From: Candidatus Bathyarchaeota archaeon
GTDB lineage: Archaea; Thermoproteota; Bathyarchaeia; TCS64; B23
NCBI GenBank assembly: GCA_029259285.1
Contig: JAPDJB010000120.1
Span: forward strand, 1-11,901
Direction of reading: 5' to 3'
DNA length: 11,901 nt
The position numbers and the translations under genes were made by a program. Within the stretch, counting starts at the first letter, position 1, and each line of letters starts with the position of its first letter. Below the pieces are notes generated by a model that saw only the letters and a program-made list of their open reading frames with translations, searched no databases and was not told where the DNA came from. Below are positions 1 to 5,661 of this stretch, one piece after another.

Positions 1-20
1 CCCCTGGGGGAGGGGTGAGG

Positions 21-530
21 ATGTCGAGGATTCCACTCCCATATAGCCCAAAGGTCCTGGAGCTCTTCAGGAATCCTAAGAACGCCGGTGCCATGGAGGA
101 TGCCACCGTCTCAGCGACGGCTGGAAGCCCCATCTGCGGAGACATAATTGCCATCTACCTCAAGATCGGAGGGGGAGATGTCATCGAGAGGGCTACCTTC
201 GAGAGCTATGGCTGCGCAGCCAACATAGCGACGGCGAGCATGCTCACCGAGATGGTGAAGGGGAAAACCCTCAGGGAGGCCTGGGAGATCACCTGGAGAG
301 ATGTGGCCGAGGAGCTTGGAGGCCTCCCCTCAATAAAGCTTCACTGTGGAGCCCTCGCCGTTGGGGCGCTACGCAGGGCCATAAGGGCCTACTATGAGAA
401 ACGGGGAAGGCCGCCATGGCTGCCTGAGGAGGCGACGCTGGAGGAGAGGCAGGCCCTGGAAGCCGAGAGGACGGGTGAGATTCTCTCGAGGAGGATAGGG
501 GGAGGAGGCGTTGAGCGATCCCCTAGATAG
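21..530 (+). CDS. iscU: IscU/NifU-N-type iron-sulfur cluster scaffold protein
   Basis: Cytoplasmic scaffold on which [2Fe-2S] or [4Fe-4S] clusters are built from sulfur supplied by a cysteine desulfurase. The three ligand cysteines of the family are visible: C39 in SPICGD with the following Asp41, C65 in YGCAAN, and C109 in LHCGALA next to His108. The C65-C109 spacing is that of IscU and lacks the zinc-loop insertion typical of SufU. About 45 residues after the usual IscU end form a charged extension (PPWLPEEATLEERQ onward). ATG at 21 is chosen because a GGGGAGGGG ribosome binding site ends six bases upstream. The in-frame GTG at 15 would touch that site, and the frame is open to the window edge. 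The gene overlaps the next gene by 20 bases and lies close to a convergent cysteine desulfurase, its expected partner. The family call is firm; the function of the C-terminal tail is unknown. Confidence 0.93.
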   Translation: MSRIPLPYSPKVLELFRNPKNAGAMEDATVSATAGSPICGDIIAIYLKIGGGDVIERATFESYGCAANIATASMLTEMVKGKTLREAWEITWRDVAEELGGLPSIKLHCGALAVGALRRAIRAYYEKRGRPPWLPEEATLEERQALEAERTGEILSRRIGGGGVERSPR

Positions 531-786
531 ATATGTCAGCCGAATCGAGGAGGCCTGCGGGGAGAGGGGGGATTACATCGTCATCCTTAGATATGATAAA
601 CAAGGAGAGGCCCTGAAGAAGATATTATCGAGATGCGAGGTGGAGAGAAACATATCGGGGATCATGATTAAAGCCGCCTATCGAGAGCTAAGCCTAACCC
701 TCTTCACAACGGGTAAAATCCTATTGAAGGGGGTGAAGGATCGAGTGGAAGCCGAGAGATTCCTGATGGAGCTCCTATCTGATTAG
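511..786 (+). CDS. Small protein translationally coupled to IscU; possible TBP-half-like fold
   Basis: A 91-residue protein that I do not recognise with certainty. It starts at TTG 511, inside the end of iscU, directly behind a strong GGAGGAGG ribosome binding site, so its translation is probably coupled to the scaffold gene. No membrane segment or signal peptide is seen. Residues 48-88 follow a strand-strand-helix pattern (SGIMIKAAYR, LSLTLFTTGKILLKGVKD, then a helix VEAERFLMELL). The wording TLFTTGKILLKGVKDRVEAE recalls the LIFSSGKIVCTGAKS stretch of each TATA-binding-protein repeat, but only half a repeat is present. C16 and C42 are isolated. The stop codon overlaps the stop of the convergent desulfurase gene by four bases. 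Being a real gene is likely; the fold is a guess from pattern, and any role in Fe-S assembly is inferred only from position. Confidence 0.8.
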   Translation: MSDPLDRYVSRIEEACGERGDYIVILRYDKQGEALKKILSRCEVERNISGIMIKAAYRELSLTLFTTGKILLKGVKDRVEAERFLMELLSD

Positions 787-1982
787 AGGCCTTCAACGAT
801 CTCCTTAACCCTCTCCACCAACTTCTCAGCTTCATCTAGGGTGTTGTAGATGTAGGTTGACGCCCTAACGGTTCCCTGAGGGCGGTTTAATAGATGCTTA
901 ACCAGCGGCAGTGCGCAGTGGTGGCCGGATCGAACCATGATGTTCGCTGCATCTAAAGCCAGGGCGACTTCATGTGGGTTTAGACCTTCGACGTTGAAGG
1001 AGATGACGCTCATGCCATGCTCAGGATCCCTAGGCCCATAGACCTCCACCCTCTCCAACTCCATTAAGCCCTCCCTGATGGCCCAGGAGATCTCCCTATC
1101 ATGATCCTCCACATCCTTCATCCCCAACCTCTCCAGGTATTCGACGGCGGCTCCCAATCCTATCGCCTCAGCTATAGCTGGGGTTCCAGCCTCAAATCTC
1201 TCCGGACTCTCACCCAGCTCATACTCCCCGAGGCCGACATCCCTTATGGTTCCACCTCCTATACATAGAGGCTCCAACTCCTCCTGAACAGTGGGGGCGA
1301 TGTAGAGAACCCCTATACCTGTTGGGCCGAGCATCTTATGCCCTGAGAAGGCGAGGAAGTCGCAGCCCAGCTTCCTCACATCGGTCTCCATGTGGGGGAC
1401 GGCCTGGGCGCCGTCGACGAGGAGGAGGCTTCCATGCTCATGGGCGATCTCAGCTATCTCCTCAACGGGGACGATGACTCCAAGGACGTTGGAGACCCTC
1501 GTAACGGCGACGAGCCTTGTTCTATCATCGATGGCCTGCTCAAAGTCTGAGAGGTTGAAGAGGCCCTCCCTGTTAGGTCTCACAACCTCCACCTCGAGGC
1601 CGAAGCGTCTGGCGGCTCTAAGCCATACGATGTAGTTGGAGTGATGCTCCAGCAGCGTCGTCACAATCTTTTCACCCCTCCTCCAGGGTAGACCCCAGGC
1701 GACGAGGTTTATGCTCTCGCTGGTGTTCCTCGTGAAAACTATGCTCCTCCAAGATTCGGCGCCGATGAAGTCTGCCACCTTCCTATGGGCCTCCTCATAC
1801 TCCTCACTCGCCCTCTGCGACAAACGATGGACACCCCTCTCCACATTCGCCCTATATTCATGGTAGTATTCCAGCATCTTCTCGAGAACCAGCTCAGGGG
1901 TGAGGCTGCTGGCTGCGTTATCTAGGTAGATGACTCCACTCCTCAGAATCGGAAAATCGCCTCGGATTCTCTCCACATCCAA
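783..1982 (-). CDS. sufS: Cysteine desulfurase, SufS/CsdA type (class V aminotransferase fold)
   Basis: PLP enzyme that removes sulfur from L-cysteine as a protein-bound persulfide and leaves alanine, feeding Fe-S cluster synthesis. The 399 residues match the usual family length. Visible motifs are YLDNAASS near the N terminus, TTLLEHHSN (His113/114), the PLP-binding aspartate in LVDGAQA (D190), the Schiff-base lysine in SGHKMLGPTG (K216), and the persulfide cysteine in RSGHHCALPL (C356). The short RSGHHCA loop is the SufS (group II) form rather than the longer IscS/NifS loop. The start is a TTG preceded by GGAGGCGGAGGG. A TATA-like box about 50 bp upstream would give a leader of about 20 nt containing that site. 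It is convergent with the IscU pair rather than in one operon with it. Very confident on function; the start codon is likely but not certain. Confidence 0.96.
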   Translation of the reverse strand: MDVERIRGDFPILRSGVIYLDNAASSLTPELVLEKMLEYYHEYRANVERGVHRLSQRASEEYEEAHRKVADFIGAESWRSIVFTRNTSESINLVAWGLPWRRGEKIVTTLLEHHSNYIVWLRAARRFGLEVEVVRPNREGLFNLSDFEQAIDDRTRLVAVTRVSNVLGVIVPVEEIAEIAHEHGSLLLVDGAQAVPHMETDVRKLGCDFLAFSGHKMLGPTGIGVLYIAPTVQEELEPLCIGGGTIRDVGLGEYELGESPERFEAGTPAIAEAIGLGAAVEYLERLGMKDVEDHDREISWAIREGLMELERVEVYGPRDPEHGMSVISFNVEGLNPHEVALALDAANIMVRSGHHCALPLVKHLLNRPQGTVRASTYIYNTLDEAEKLVERVKEIVEGL

Positions 1983-2025
1983 GCCCTCCGCCTCCAGAGG
2001 TTGTAGAGTAGATACTATAACGCCG

Positions 2026-2035
2026 TAATAAATCT
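2026..2035 (-). promoter_or_regulatory. Putative TATA box for the cysteine desulfurase gene
   Basis: Read on the minus strand this is AGATTTATTA. An archaeal box here would place the transcript start near 2004, giving a leader of about 20 nt that contains the GGAGG-type ribosome binding site before the TTG start. Assigned from spacing and composition only. Confidence 0.45.
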
Positions 2036-2138
2036 AACTGACCCCACGGAGGAGCCCCTTAAATCCATGGCTAAACCCGAGGTCGACGTCGAGGGGAGCA
2101 TCCATATAGGATTATGAGGATTACCCCCTGAATGGATT

Positions 2139-2150
2139 CGCAGCGCTGCG
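2139..2150. promoter_or_regulatory. 12-bp perfect palindrome upstream of the zinc-finger gene promoter
   Basis: CGCAGCGCTGCG is a perfect inverted repeat with no spacer. It lies five bases before the TATA-like box of the zinc-finger gene, a usual place for an archaeal operator or activator site. No protein can be assigned. A second, shorter palindrome (TCGACGTCGA, 2083-2092) is in the same 210-bp divergent intergenic region, between the desulfurase and zinc-finger genes. Confidence 0.35.
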
Positions 2151-2155
2151 GCTAT

Positions 2156-2164
2156 GCTTTTAAG
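2156..2164 (+). promoter_or_regulatory. Putative TATA box for leaderless zinc-finger gene
   Basis: GCTTTTAAG is centred about 33 bp before ATG 2193. The predicted transcript start is 2187-2190, so the message would have almost no leader. That agrees with the absence of any GGAGG or GGTGA site before the ATG. Confidence 0.5.
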
Positions 2165-2192
2165 GTTTCCAATCCCTTAAACCTTGAATACC

Positions 2193-2486
2193 ATGAGGGA
2201 TTCATCCCAGAGAAGGTTGAGGGGTGTTGTCAGCGAGATAGGGCTGGAGAGGGAGGAGGGGAGATTCCACTCCTTCAGGGTGAAGGTGGGCATCACTTTG
2301 AGGATGGAGAACTCTATGGACTACGAGGAGGGGGAGAGGGCTGTGAAGAGGTTGAGGAGGGAGCTTCTGGGGAGGGAGGTGGAGCTTGAAGCCCTGACCT
2401 ATAGGTGCCCCATCTGCGGCAGGGGATTCAACTCGGAGATGGGCCTCAAGATTCATATAAGGCGCAGTCATCGGGAGAAGCCTTAA
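2193..2486 (+). CDS. Small single C2H2 zinc-finger protein
   Basis: A 97-residue soluble protein. The C terminus holds a classical C2H2 finger: C72-x2-C75-x12-H88-x4-H93 in RCPICGRGFNSEMGLKIHIR, with the conserved Phe79 and Leu85 between the metal ligands. The N-terminal 70 residues are basic and predicted to be strand-rich then helical (GVVSEIGLEREEGRFHSFRV, then ERAVKRLRRELLGREVELE); I do not recognise this part. Archaeal single-finger proteins of this size are usually taken as DNA- or RNA-binding, but no target can be read from the sequence. ATG 2193 is chosen over in-frame TTG 2184 because the TATA-like box at 2156-2164 predicts a start just before the ATG and there is no ribosome binding site. 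The stop codon overlaps the putative promoter of the downstream transporter gene. It is divergent from the desulfurase gene. Confidence 0.82.
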   Translation: MRDSSQRRLRGVVSEIGLEREEGRFHSFRVKVGITLRMENSMDYEEGERAVKRLRRELLGREVELEALTYRCPICGRGFNSEMGLKIHIRRSHREKP

Positions 2487-2489
2487 TTC
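2482..2489 (+). promoter_or_regulatory. Putative TATA box for the MFS transporter gene
   Basis: CTTAATTC overlaps the stop codon of the zinc-finger gene. The predicted transcript start is near 2513, just upstream of the GGGTGA ribosome binding site at 2515-2520. Assigned from spacing only; co-transcription with the zinc-finger gene is equally possible. Confidence 0.3.
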
Positions 2490-2524
2490 TAAGCCCTCCC
2501 CCTACTCATCCAAAGGGTGATTCG

Positions 2525-3826
2525 ATGAGGGTGAGGGAGATCCTTGAGGAGGCCCCCCTCAAGAACTATCACTATAGGCTCTTCATGGCAGCCTACATCG
2601 GATGGATGTTCGACGCCATGAATTCAGGCCTCATCTCCTTCGTCTTGAAGCCCCTATCAGCCGAGCTGGGGCTGACCCCCAGCGTCGTAGGCCTGATGCT
2701 CAGCTCATGGCTGATGGGGATGCTCATAGGGGCCTCGTTGATGGGAACCCTCGCAGATAGGTTTGGACGAAAATCCATCATCGTGGCGTCGCTGCTCCTC
2801 TACTCGATACCGGCAGGCCTCTGCGCCCTCACGGATCGATGGGAAATCATCACGGCCCTAAGGTTCCTCGCAGGCATAGGGGCCTCAAGCTACATGGCTG
2901 TGACCAGCACCCTCATCTCCGAATGCTTCCCAAGGCGGATGAGGGGGAAGGCCGTCGCCTTCCTGGAGAGCGCCTGGGCCTTCGGATGGCTCTTGGCAGC
3001 CTACCTCGGCCTGATACTGGCCCCTACGAGAGGTTGGAGACCCGTCATCATGGCGGGCTTCACCCCGATAATAGCGGCCATAATCTTCCAACTCCTCGTC
3101 CCAGAGTCCCCGAGATTCCTCGGGAGAGCTGGGAGATTGGAGGAGGCGGCTGACATCCTGGTGGAGACTGCCCTACTACCCGAGGAGAGGAGAACCGAGC
3201 TTGAGGCTGAAGAGGTTGAGGCTAGGAGGCTCCCCATAGCAAGCCTATGGTCCACAGCCTATAGGCGTAGAACCCTCATGCTGTGGATACACTGGTTCTG
3301 CATAGTCCTCGCCTATTGGGGAATCTTCCTCTGGGCCCCCTACATCCTCGTCGCCGAGAGGGGTTTAACCCTTGTTAGGTCGCTCTGGTATTCGCTTCTG
3401 ATGACGGTTATGCAGATACCTGGCTACTGGAGTGGGGCGCTCCTCATAGAGCGTGTAGGCCGGAGAAGGCTGCTGGCCCTATACATGGCCCTCGCAGGCC
3501 TTGGAAGCCTCATGTTCTCCATGGCCCATACACCCCTGGAGGTTTTGATATGGGGGTCGGCCATCTCCTTCTTCAACCTCGGAGCCTGGGGGATCACCTA
3601 TGCATATACCCCTGAACTCTACCCGACGGAGATGAGGGCGACCGGAGCAGGTTGGGCCAACAGCGTCGGACGGATCGGCGGAATACTCGGCCCCTATATA
3701 GCTGGAGTCCTCATAGGATTGACCGGAAGCACTCCGCTCTTCATCCTCTTCGCCCTATTACACCTCATATCAGCATCAGCCGTCACGCTCCTCGGCGTTG
3801 AGACTAAGGGAGTTAGCATCGATTAG
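2525..3826 (+). CDS. Major facilitator superfamily transporter, sugar-porter-like
   Basis: A 433-residue integral membrane carrier with the 12-helix MFS plan, driven most likely by an ion gradient; the substrate cannot be read. Signature motifs are in the right order: GTLADRFGRKS between TM2 and TM3 (residues 74-84), RFLAGIGA in TM4 (113-120), PESPRFL after TM6 (193-199), the second-half loop motif LIERVGRRRL (307-316), PELYPTEMRATG after TM10 (363-374), and VETKG at the C terminus (425-429). PESPRFL and PELYPTEMR are hallmarks of the sugar-porter and related organic-acid/SV2-like branches. An acidic residue sits in TM1 (D30 in WMFDAMNSG), as in aromatic-acid and sugar carriers. ATG 2525 is chosen because GGGTGA lies four bases upstream and the protein then begins about 20 residues before TM1. 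The in-frame upstream extension only reads across the zinc-finger gene. Confidence 0.92.
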   Translation: MRVREILEEAPLKNYHYRLFMAAYIGWMFDAMNSGLISFVLKPLSAELGLTPSVVGLMLSSWLMGMLIGASLMGTLADRFGRKSIIVASLLLYSIPAGLCALTDRWEIITALRFLAGIGASSYMAVTSTLISECFPRRMRGKAVAFLESAWAFGWLLAAYLGLILAPTRGWRPVIMAGFTPIIAAIIFQLLVPESPRFLGRAGRLEEAADILVETALLPEERRTELEAEEVEARRLPIASLWSTAYRRRTLMLWIHWFCIVLAYWGIFLWAPYILVAERGLTLVRSLWYSLLMTVMQIPGYWSGALLIERVGRRRLLALYMALAGLGSLMFSMAHTPLEVLIWGSAISFFNLGAWGITYAYTPELYPTEMRATGAGWANSVGRIGGILGPYIAGVLIGLTGSTPLFILFALLHLISASAVTLLGVETKGVSID

Positions 3827-3886
3827 ACGCCCCTCTCAGCCCTATATGCCAACGTTAAATGCCTTCACCTTCTCCACTCAACTTCT

Positions 3887-3897
3887 AAATTTTCATT
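3887..3897 (+). terminator. T-rich stretch after the transporter gene
   Basis: AATTTTCATTT closes the 70-bp gap between the convergent transporter and regulator genes. Archaeal termination often needs only a T-rich tract. No hairpin is seen, so this is tentative. Confidence 0.25.
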
Positions 3898-4391
3898 TAT
3901 CTCAGTAAAACAATATTACCCATTCCCCTCCTTCTCCTCTCAACTAGACCTTTACTCTCCAACAAATCCAAAACCCTACTAACACTCGCCTTCGAAAGCC
4001 CCGTTATTTCTGGAAGTTCTCTTTGTTCTATAGTTCCACCAGCTTCAATTATCGCTTGATATATCTTCCGTTCATCCTCCCTCAATATTTTTGCTATTTC
4101 TCTCCATCTCCTTTTTCTCTCCTCAAGCAACAATTCACCAGCAGGTTTCTCGACCGAATCAAAGAGAAGCAAATATGTTCCGCTGACACCAAGTATAGTA
4201 GAAGCCATTACAATAATTATAACATCCTCAAGCGTGAAAAATCCTGGGAGTTGGGTAACATATGCACTTTGACCTTCTATAACTATTTGGATCGGTGTTG
4301 GATTCAACAGCTTTAGCCCTAAAATGAATGCTGAGGCAACGAATAAAGCTGCCATAAATACCGTTTTTCCACGAAATTTTTTGCCTTCCAT
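3897..4391 (-). CDS. Membrane-anchored winged-helix transcriptional regulator (COG2512-like)
   Basis: A 164-residue protein with two hydrophobic segments (about 11-29 and 55-77) and a C-terminal winged helix-turn-helix (about 95-164). The loop between the helices (residues 30-54) would face outside, with the DNA-binding domain in the cytoplasm. The recognition region reads ELPEITGLSKASVSRVLDLL, followed by the wing GLVERRRRGMGNIVLL, the pattern of MarR/IclR-like archaeal regulators and of membrane HTH proteins grouped as COG2512. ATG 4391 is chosen because GGTGA lies four bases before it; ATG 4406 adds five residues but has no site. It follows the exported-protein gene on the same strand and probably shares its promoter. 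The pair is AT-rich compared with its flanks. A sensor-regulator role is inferred from architecture; target genes are unknown. Confidence 0.85.
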   Translation of the reverse strand: MEGKKFRGKTVFMAALFVASAFILGLKLLNPTPIQIVIEGQSAYVTQLPGFFTLEDVIIIVMASTILGVSGTYLLLFDSVEKPAGELLLEERKRRWREIAKILREDERKIYQAIIEAGGTIEQRELPEITGLSKASVSRVLDLLESKGLVERRRRGMGNIVLLR

Positions 4392-4427
4392 CTTTTCACC
4401 TTCCATATAAAAAAGGTAGTGCTTTAT

Positions 4428-4946
4428 TTATTTCACCTCTTCAACCGATTTCACTTTTTCGCTGTTCAAGTCTATTGTAATCTTATAGTATTCGCCTTCA
4501 ACTTTTACTGTTAGGATCACCTCATCCCCATAACTCTCCGCCCAAACTGCATCTTTAGGCTGTATGCCTTCCCCGTTGGTTAATTCCTGTATTCTACTAT
4601 CCTTATTGGCTATTTCAAGCCATTTATTCATCATCTTCTCGTGTTCTGCTTTTGCTTCTTTGATCTCCTCCTCAGTCATCTTATGAATCGTTATTTTATG
4701 TTGCAACTTATGTCCCGCCGCTTCTACAGTAAAATTGTATTCTCCTTCTGGCATTGGTATTTCTTTCACGACCTTACCGTTCTCATATATTTTTAGCCGT
4801 TCTCCCATTGCTACTACCTTAACTTCCTTTCCTGCAAACTTTAGTGAGTTGCTTGCTCCAGAGACTGTTGCTATACCTGCCGTTACCAATCCTGTTACTA
4901 GCAGGATGCTGAGCAGAGCCAACCTGTTTTTCATTTCACCATTCAT
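4428..4946 (-). CDS. Exported or membrane-anchored protein with PepSY-like C-terminal region
   Basis: A 172-residue protein. Residues 6-30 form a signal peptide or anchor (KNR, then LALLSILLVTGLVTAGIATV, then SGAS). The rest is hydrophilic: a strand-rich domain (35-90) containing MPEGEYNFTVEAAGHKLQHK, then an acidic helix (91-112), then WLEIANKDSRIQELTNG (109-125), and a final strand pair EVILTVKVEGEYYKITIDLN (142-161). The order helix, IANKDSRIQEL, then paired strands resembles PepSY-type domains found in archaeal secreted proteins, but I cannot place it in a named family. ATG 4946 is chosen because a TATA-like box lies just far enough upstream for a near-leaderless message. ATG 4934 is the alternative, with GGTGA only one base away. 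It likely heads a two-gene operon with the membrane winged-helix regulator, suggesting that the pair senses something outside the membrane. Confidence 0.8.
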   Translation of the reverse strand: MNGEMKNRLALLSILLVTGLVTAGIATVSGASNSLKFAGKEVKVVAMGERLKIYENGKVVKEIPMPEGEYNFTVEAAGHKLQHKITIHKMTEEEIKEAKAEHEKMMNKWLEIANKDSRIQELTNGEGIQPKDAVWAESYGDEVILTVKVEGEYYKITIDLNSEKVKSVEEVK

Positions 4947-4979
4947 TTTCGCTCGCCATATGAATGAGGTGTGAAACAC

Positions 4980-4988
4980 CTTAAAAGT
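4980..4988 (-). promoter_or_regulatory. Putative TATA box for the exported-protein/regulator operon
   Basis: On the minus strand the sequence reads ACTTTTAAG. Its centre is about 38 bp before ATG 4946, predicting a start near 4957 and a leader of roughly 11 nt. No ribosome binding site precedes ATG 4946, which is consistent with a short-leader transcript. Confidence 0.45.
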
Positions 4989-5051
4989 CATGTATTTGAA
5001 ACTAGTTTGAAACACATTTTGCGAATAGCGAATCCCTGTAATAGAATCCAC

Positions 5052-5173
5052 ATGGACGTTTAGGGAGCTGCTATTACTACCTCTTCATGTAGCTGGCCAT
5101 CGACCTGCTCCATATACTTCTGCCCTCATCGATCTCAGGTCTTCGAGGAGAAGCTCCTAGGCCTTTTACAACG
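5052..5173. other. Intergenic stretch without a supported gene
   Basis: This divergent intergenic region separates the AT-rich minus-strand pair from the next plus-strand gene. It holds a small inverted repeat, AGGAG-AAG-CTCCT (5146-5158), followed a few bases later by TTTT. Its minus strand has one frame ending in three consecutive in-frame stop codons (TAG TAA TAG, 5079-5071) after a peptide ending SMASYMKR. That frame has no ribosome binding site or recognisable domain, so I do not call it a gene; a decayed gene end is possible. Confidence 0.4.
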
Positions 5174-5181
5174 CATAAATA
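5174..5181 (+). promoter_or_regulatory. Putative TATA box for leaderless gene at 5210
   Basis: CATAAATA is centred about 32 bp before ATG 5210. The expected transcript start is within about five bases of the ATG, and there is no ribosome binding site in between. This is the archaeal leaderless arrangement. Confidence 0.55.
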
Positions 5182-5209
5182 GGGTTGAGAACTAACCAGA
5201 TCGAGTCCC

Positions 5210-5542
5210 ATGGAGGTTGAAGTTAGGCCGACGGAGAGGATCGTCCTTCTCGGCGTCGACCATAGAAGCGTTGAGAATCTCGCCTGGTGTGCAGCCACCT
5301 ATGGGGTCAATAGACTCTTCTGGGTTGACGGCCACCTCCTCTGCCTCGAAGTCTATGAGAGGGCCCTGGAGATAGAGATGGAGAGTGGAGAACTCTATAT
5401 AAGTCAACTCTGCATAGCTGAGATGCCTAGATACGTCAGGCTATTGGAGGTGGGGAAGGGGACGGAGATACCCGTCGTCAACATGACGGACATGCAGCTA
5501 TATAGGAAGCTGTTGAGGGCAGCCCTAAAGGTATTGCCATAG
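5210..5542 (+). CDS. Hypothetical 110-residue soluble protein
   Basis: I do not recognise this protein. It has no signal peptide or membrane helix. The N-terminal third reads like an alpha/beta unit (RIVLLGVDHRSVENLAWCAATYGVNRLFWVDG, in two parts around residues 10-42). It continues through GHLLCLEVYERALEIEM and GELYISQLCIAEMPRYVRLLEVG, and ends in a basic helix LYRKLLRAALKVLP. Cysteines at 27, 45 and 67 and the VDH at 16-18 are the only residues that could hint at metal binding or catalysis. The codon pattern matches the GC-rich neighbours rather than the AT-rich islands, and the TATA-to-ATG spacing supports expression as a leaderless message. It stands alone: divergent from the upstream pair and separated by about 120 bp from the V4R gene. 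Confidence 0.75.
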   Translation: MEVEVRPTERIVLLGVDHRSVENLAWCAATYGVNRLFWVDGHLLCLEVYERALEIEMESGELYISQLCIAEMPRYVRLLEVGKGTEIPVVNMTDMQLYRKLLRAALKVLP

Positions 5543-5546
5543 GTTG

Positions 5547-5551
5547 TTTTT
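5547..5551 (+). terminator. T-tract after the 110-residue protein gene
   Basis: GTTTTTC comes four bases after the stop codon, and a second TTTTT run is at 5576-5580. Oligo-T tracts of this kind terminate archaeal RNA polymerase. There is no clear hairpin. Confidence 0.4.
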
Positions 5552-5590
5552 CAGCTATAGGTGAGGGTGTGAGCCTTTTTGAGAAGTTTA

Positions 5591-5632
5591 GAATATATAT
5601 TTATTAAAAGGCCTATAAAACCTAAATAAAAT
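5591..5632 (+). promoter_or_regulatory. AT-rich promoter region of the ACT-V4R gene
   Basis: The stretch contains several overlapping TATA-like boxes: TATATATTTATTA, CCTATAAAAC and CTAAATAAAA. CCTATAAAAC, centred near 5616, would start transcription near 5643, leaving a 19-nt leader with the GGTGGAG ribosome binding site (5653-5659) before ATG 5662. Which box is used cannot be decided from sequence. Confidence 0.5.
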
Positions 5633-5661
5633 CTTCATCTAAACATTTTGAAGGTGGAGTT

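Noticed and set aside
1390..1635. 81-codon plus-strand frame inside the desulfurase gene
   Set aside because: It is the antisense of conserved PLP-binding sequence; no ribosome binding site, domain or composition of its own.
2132..2389. Gly/Glu-rich frame overlapping the zinc-finger gene
   Set aside because: Low-complexity reading of purine-rich DNA in another frame; the overlapping frame has a real zinc finger and promoter.
2405..2524. N-terminal extension of the transporter reading frame
   Set aside because: It reads the zinc-finger gene out of frame. ATG 2525 has a GGGTGA site and gives a normal transporter start.
4947..5051. 35-residue upstream extension of the exported protein
   Set aside because: It runs through the putative TATA box and would bury the signal peptide; ATG 4946 restores a normal N terminus.
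5071..5298. Minus-strand frame ending in three consecutive stops
   Set aside because: Most of it is antisense to the 5210 gene and its promoter; the unique end is about 30 codons without a recognisable motif.
5394..5405. CTCTATATAAGT, a strong TATA-like match inside the 110-residue protein gene
   Set aside because: It encodes in-frame LYIS residues and has no start codon or gene at a suitable distance downstream.
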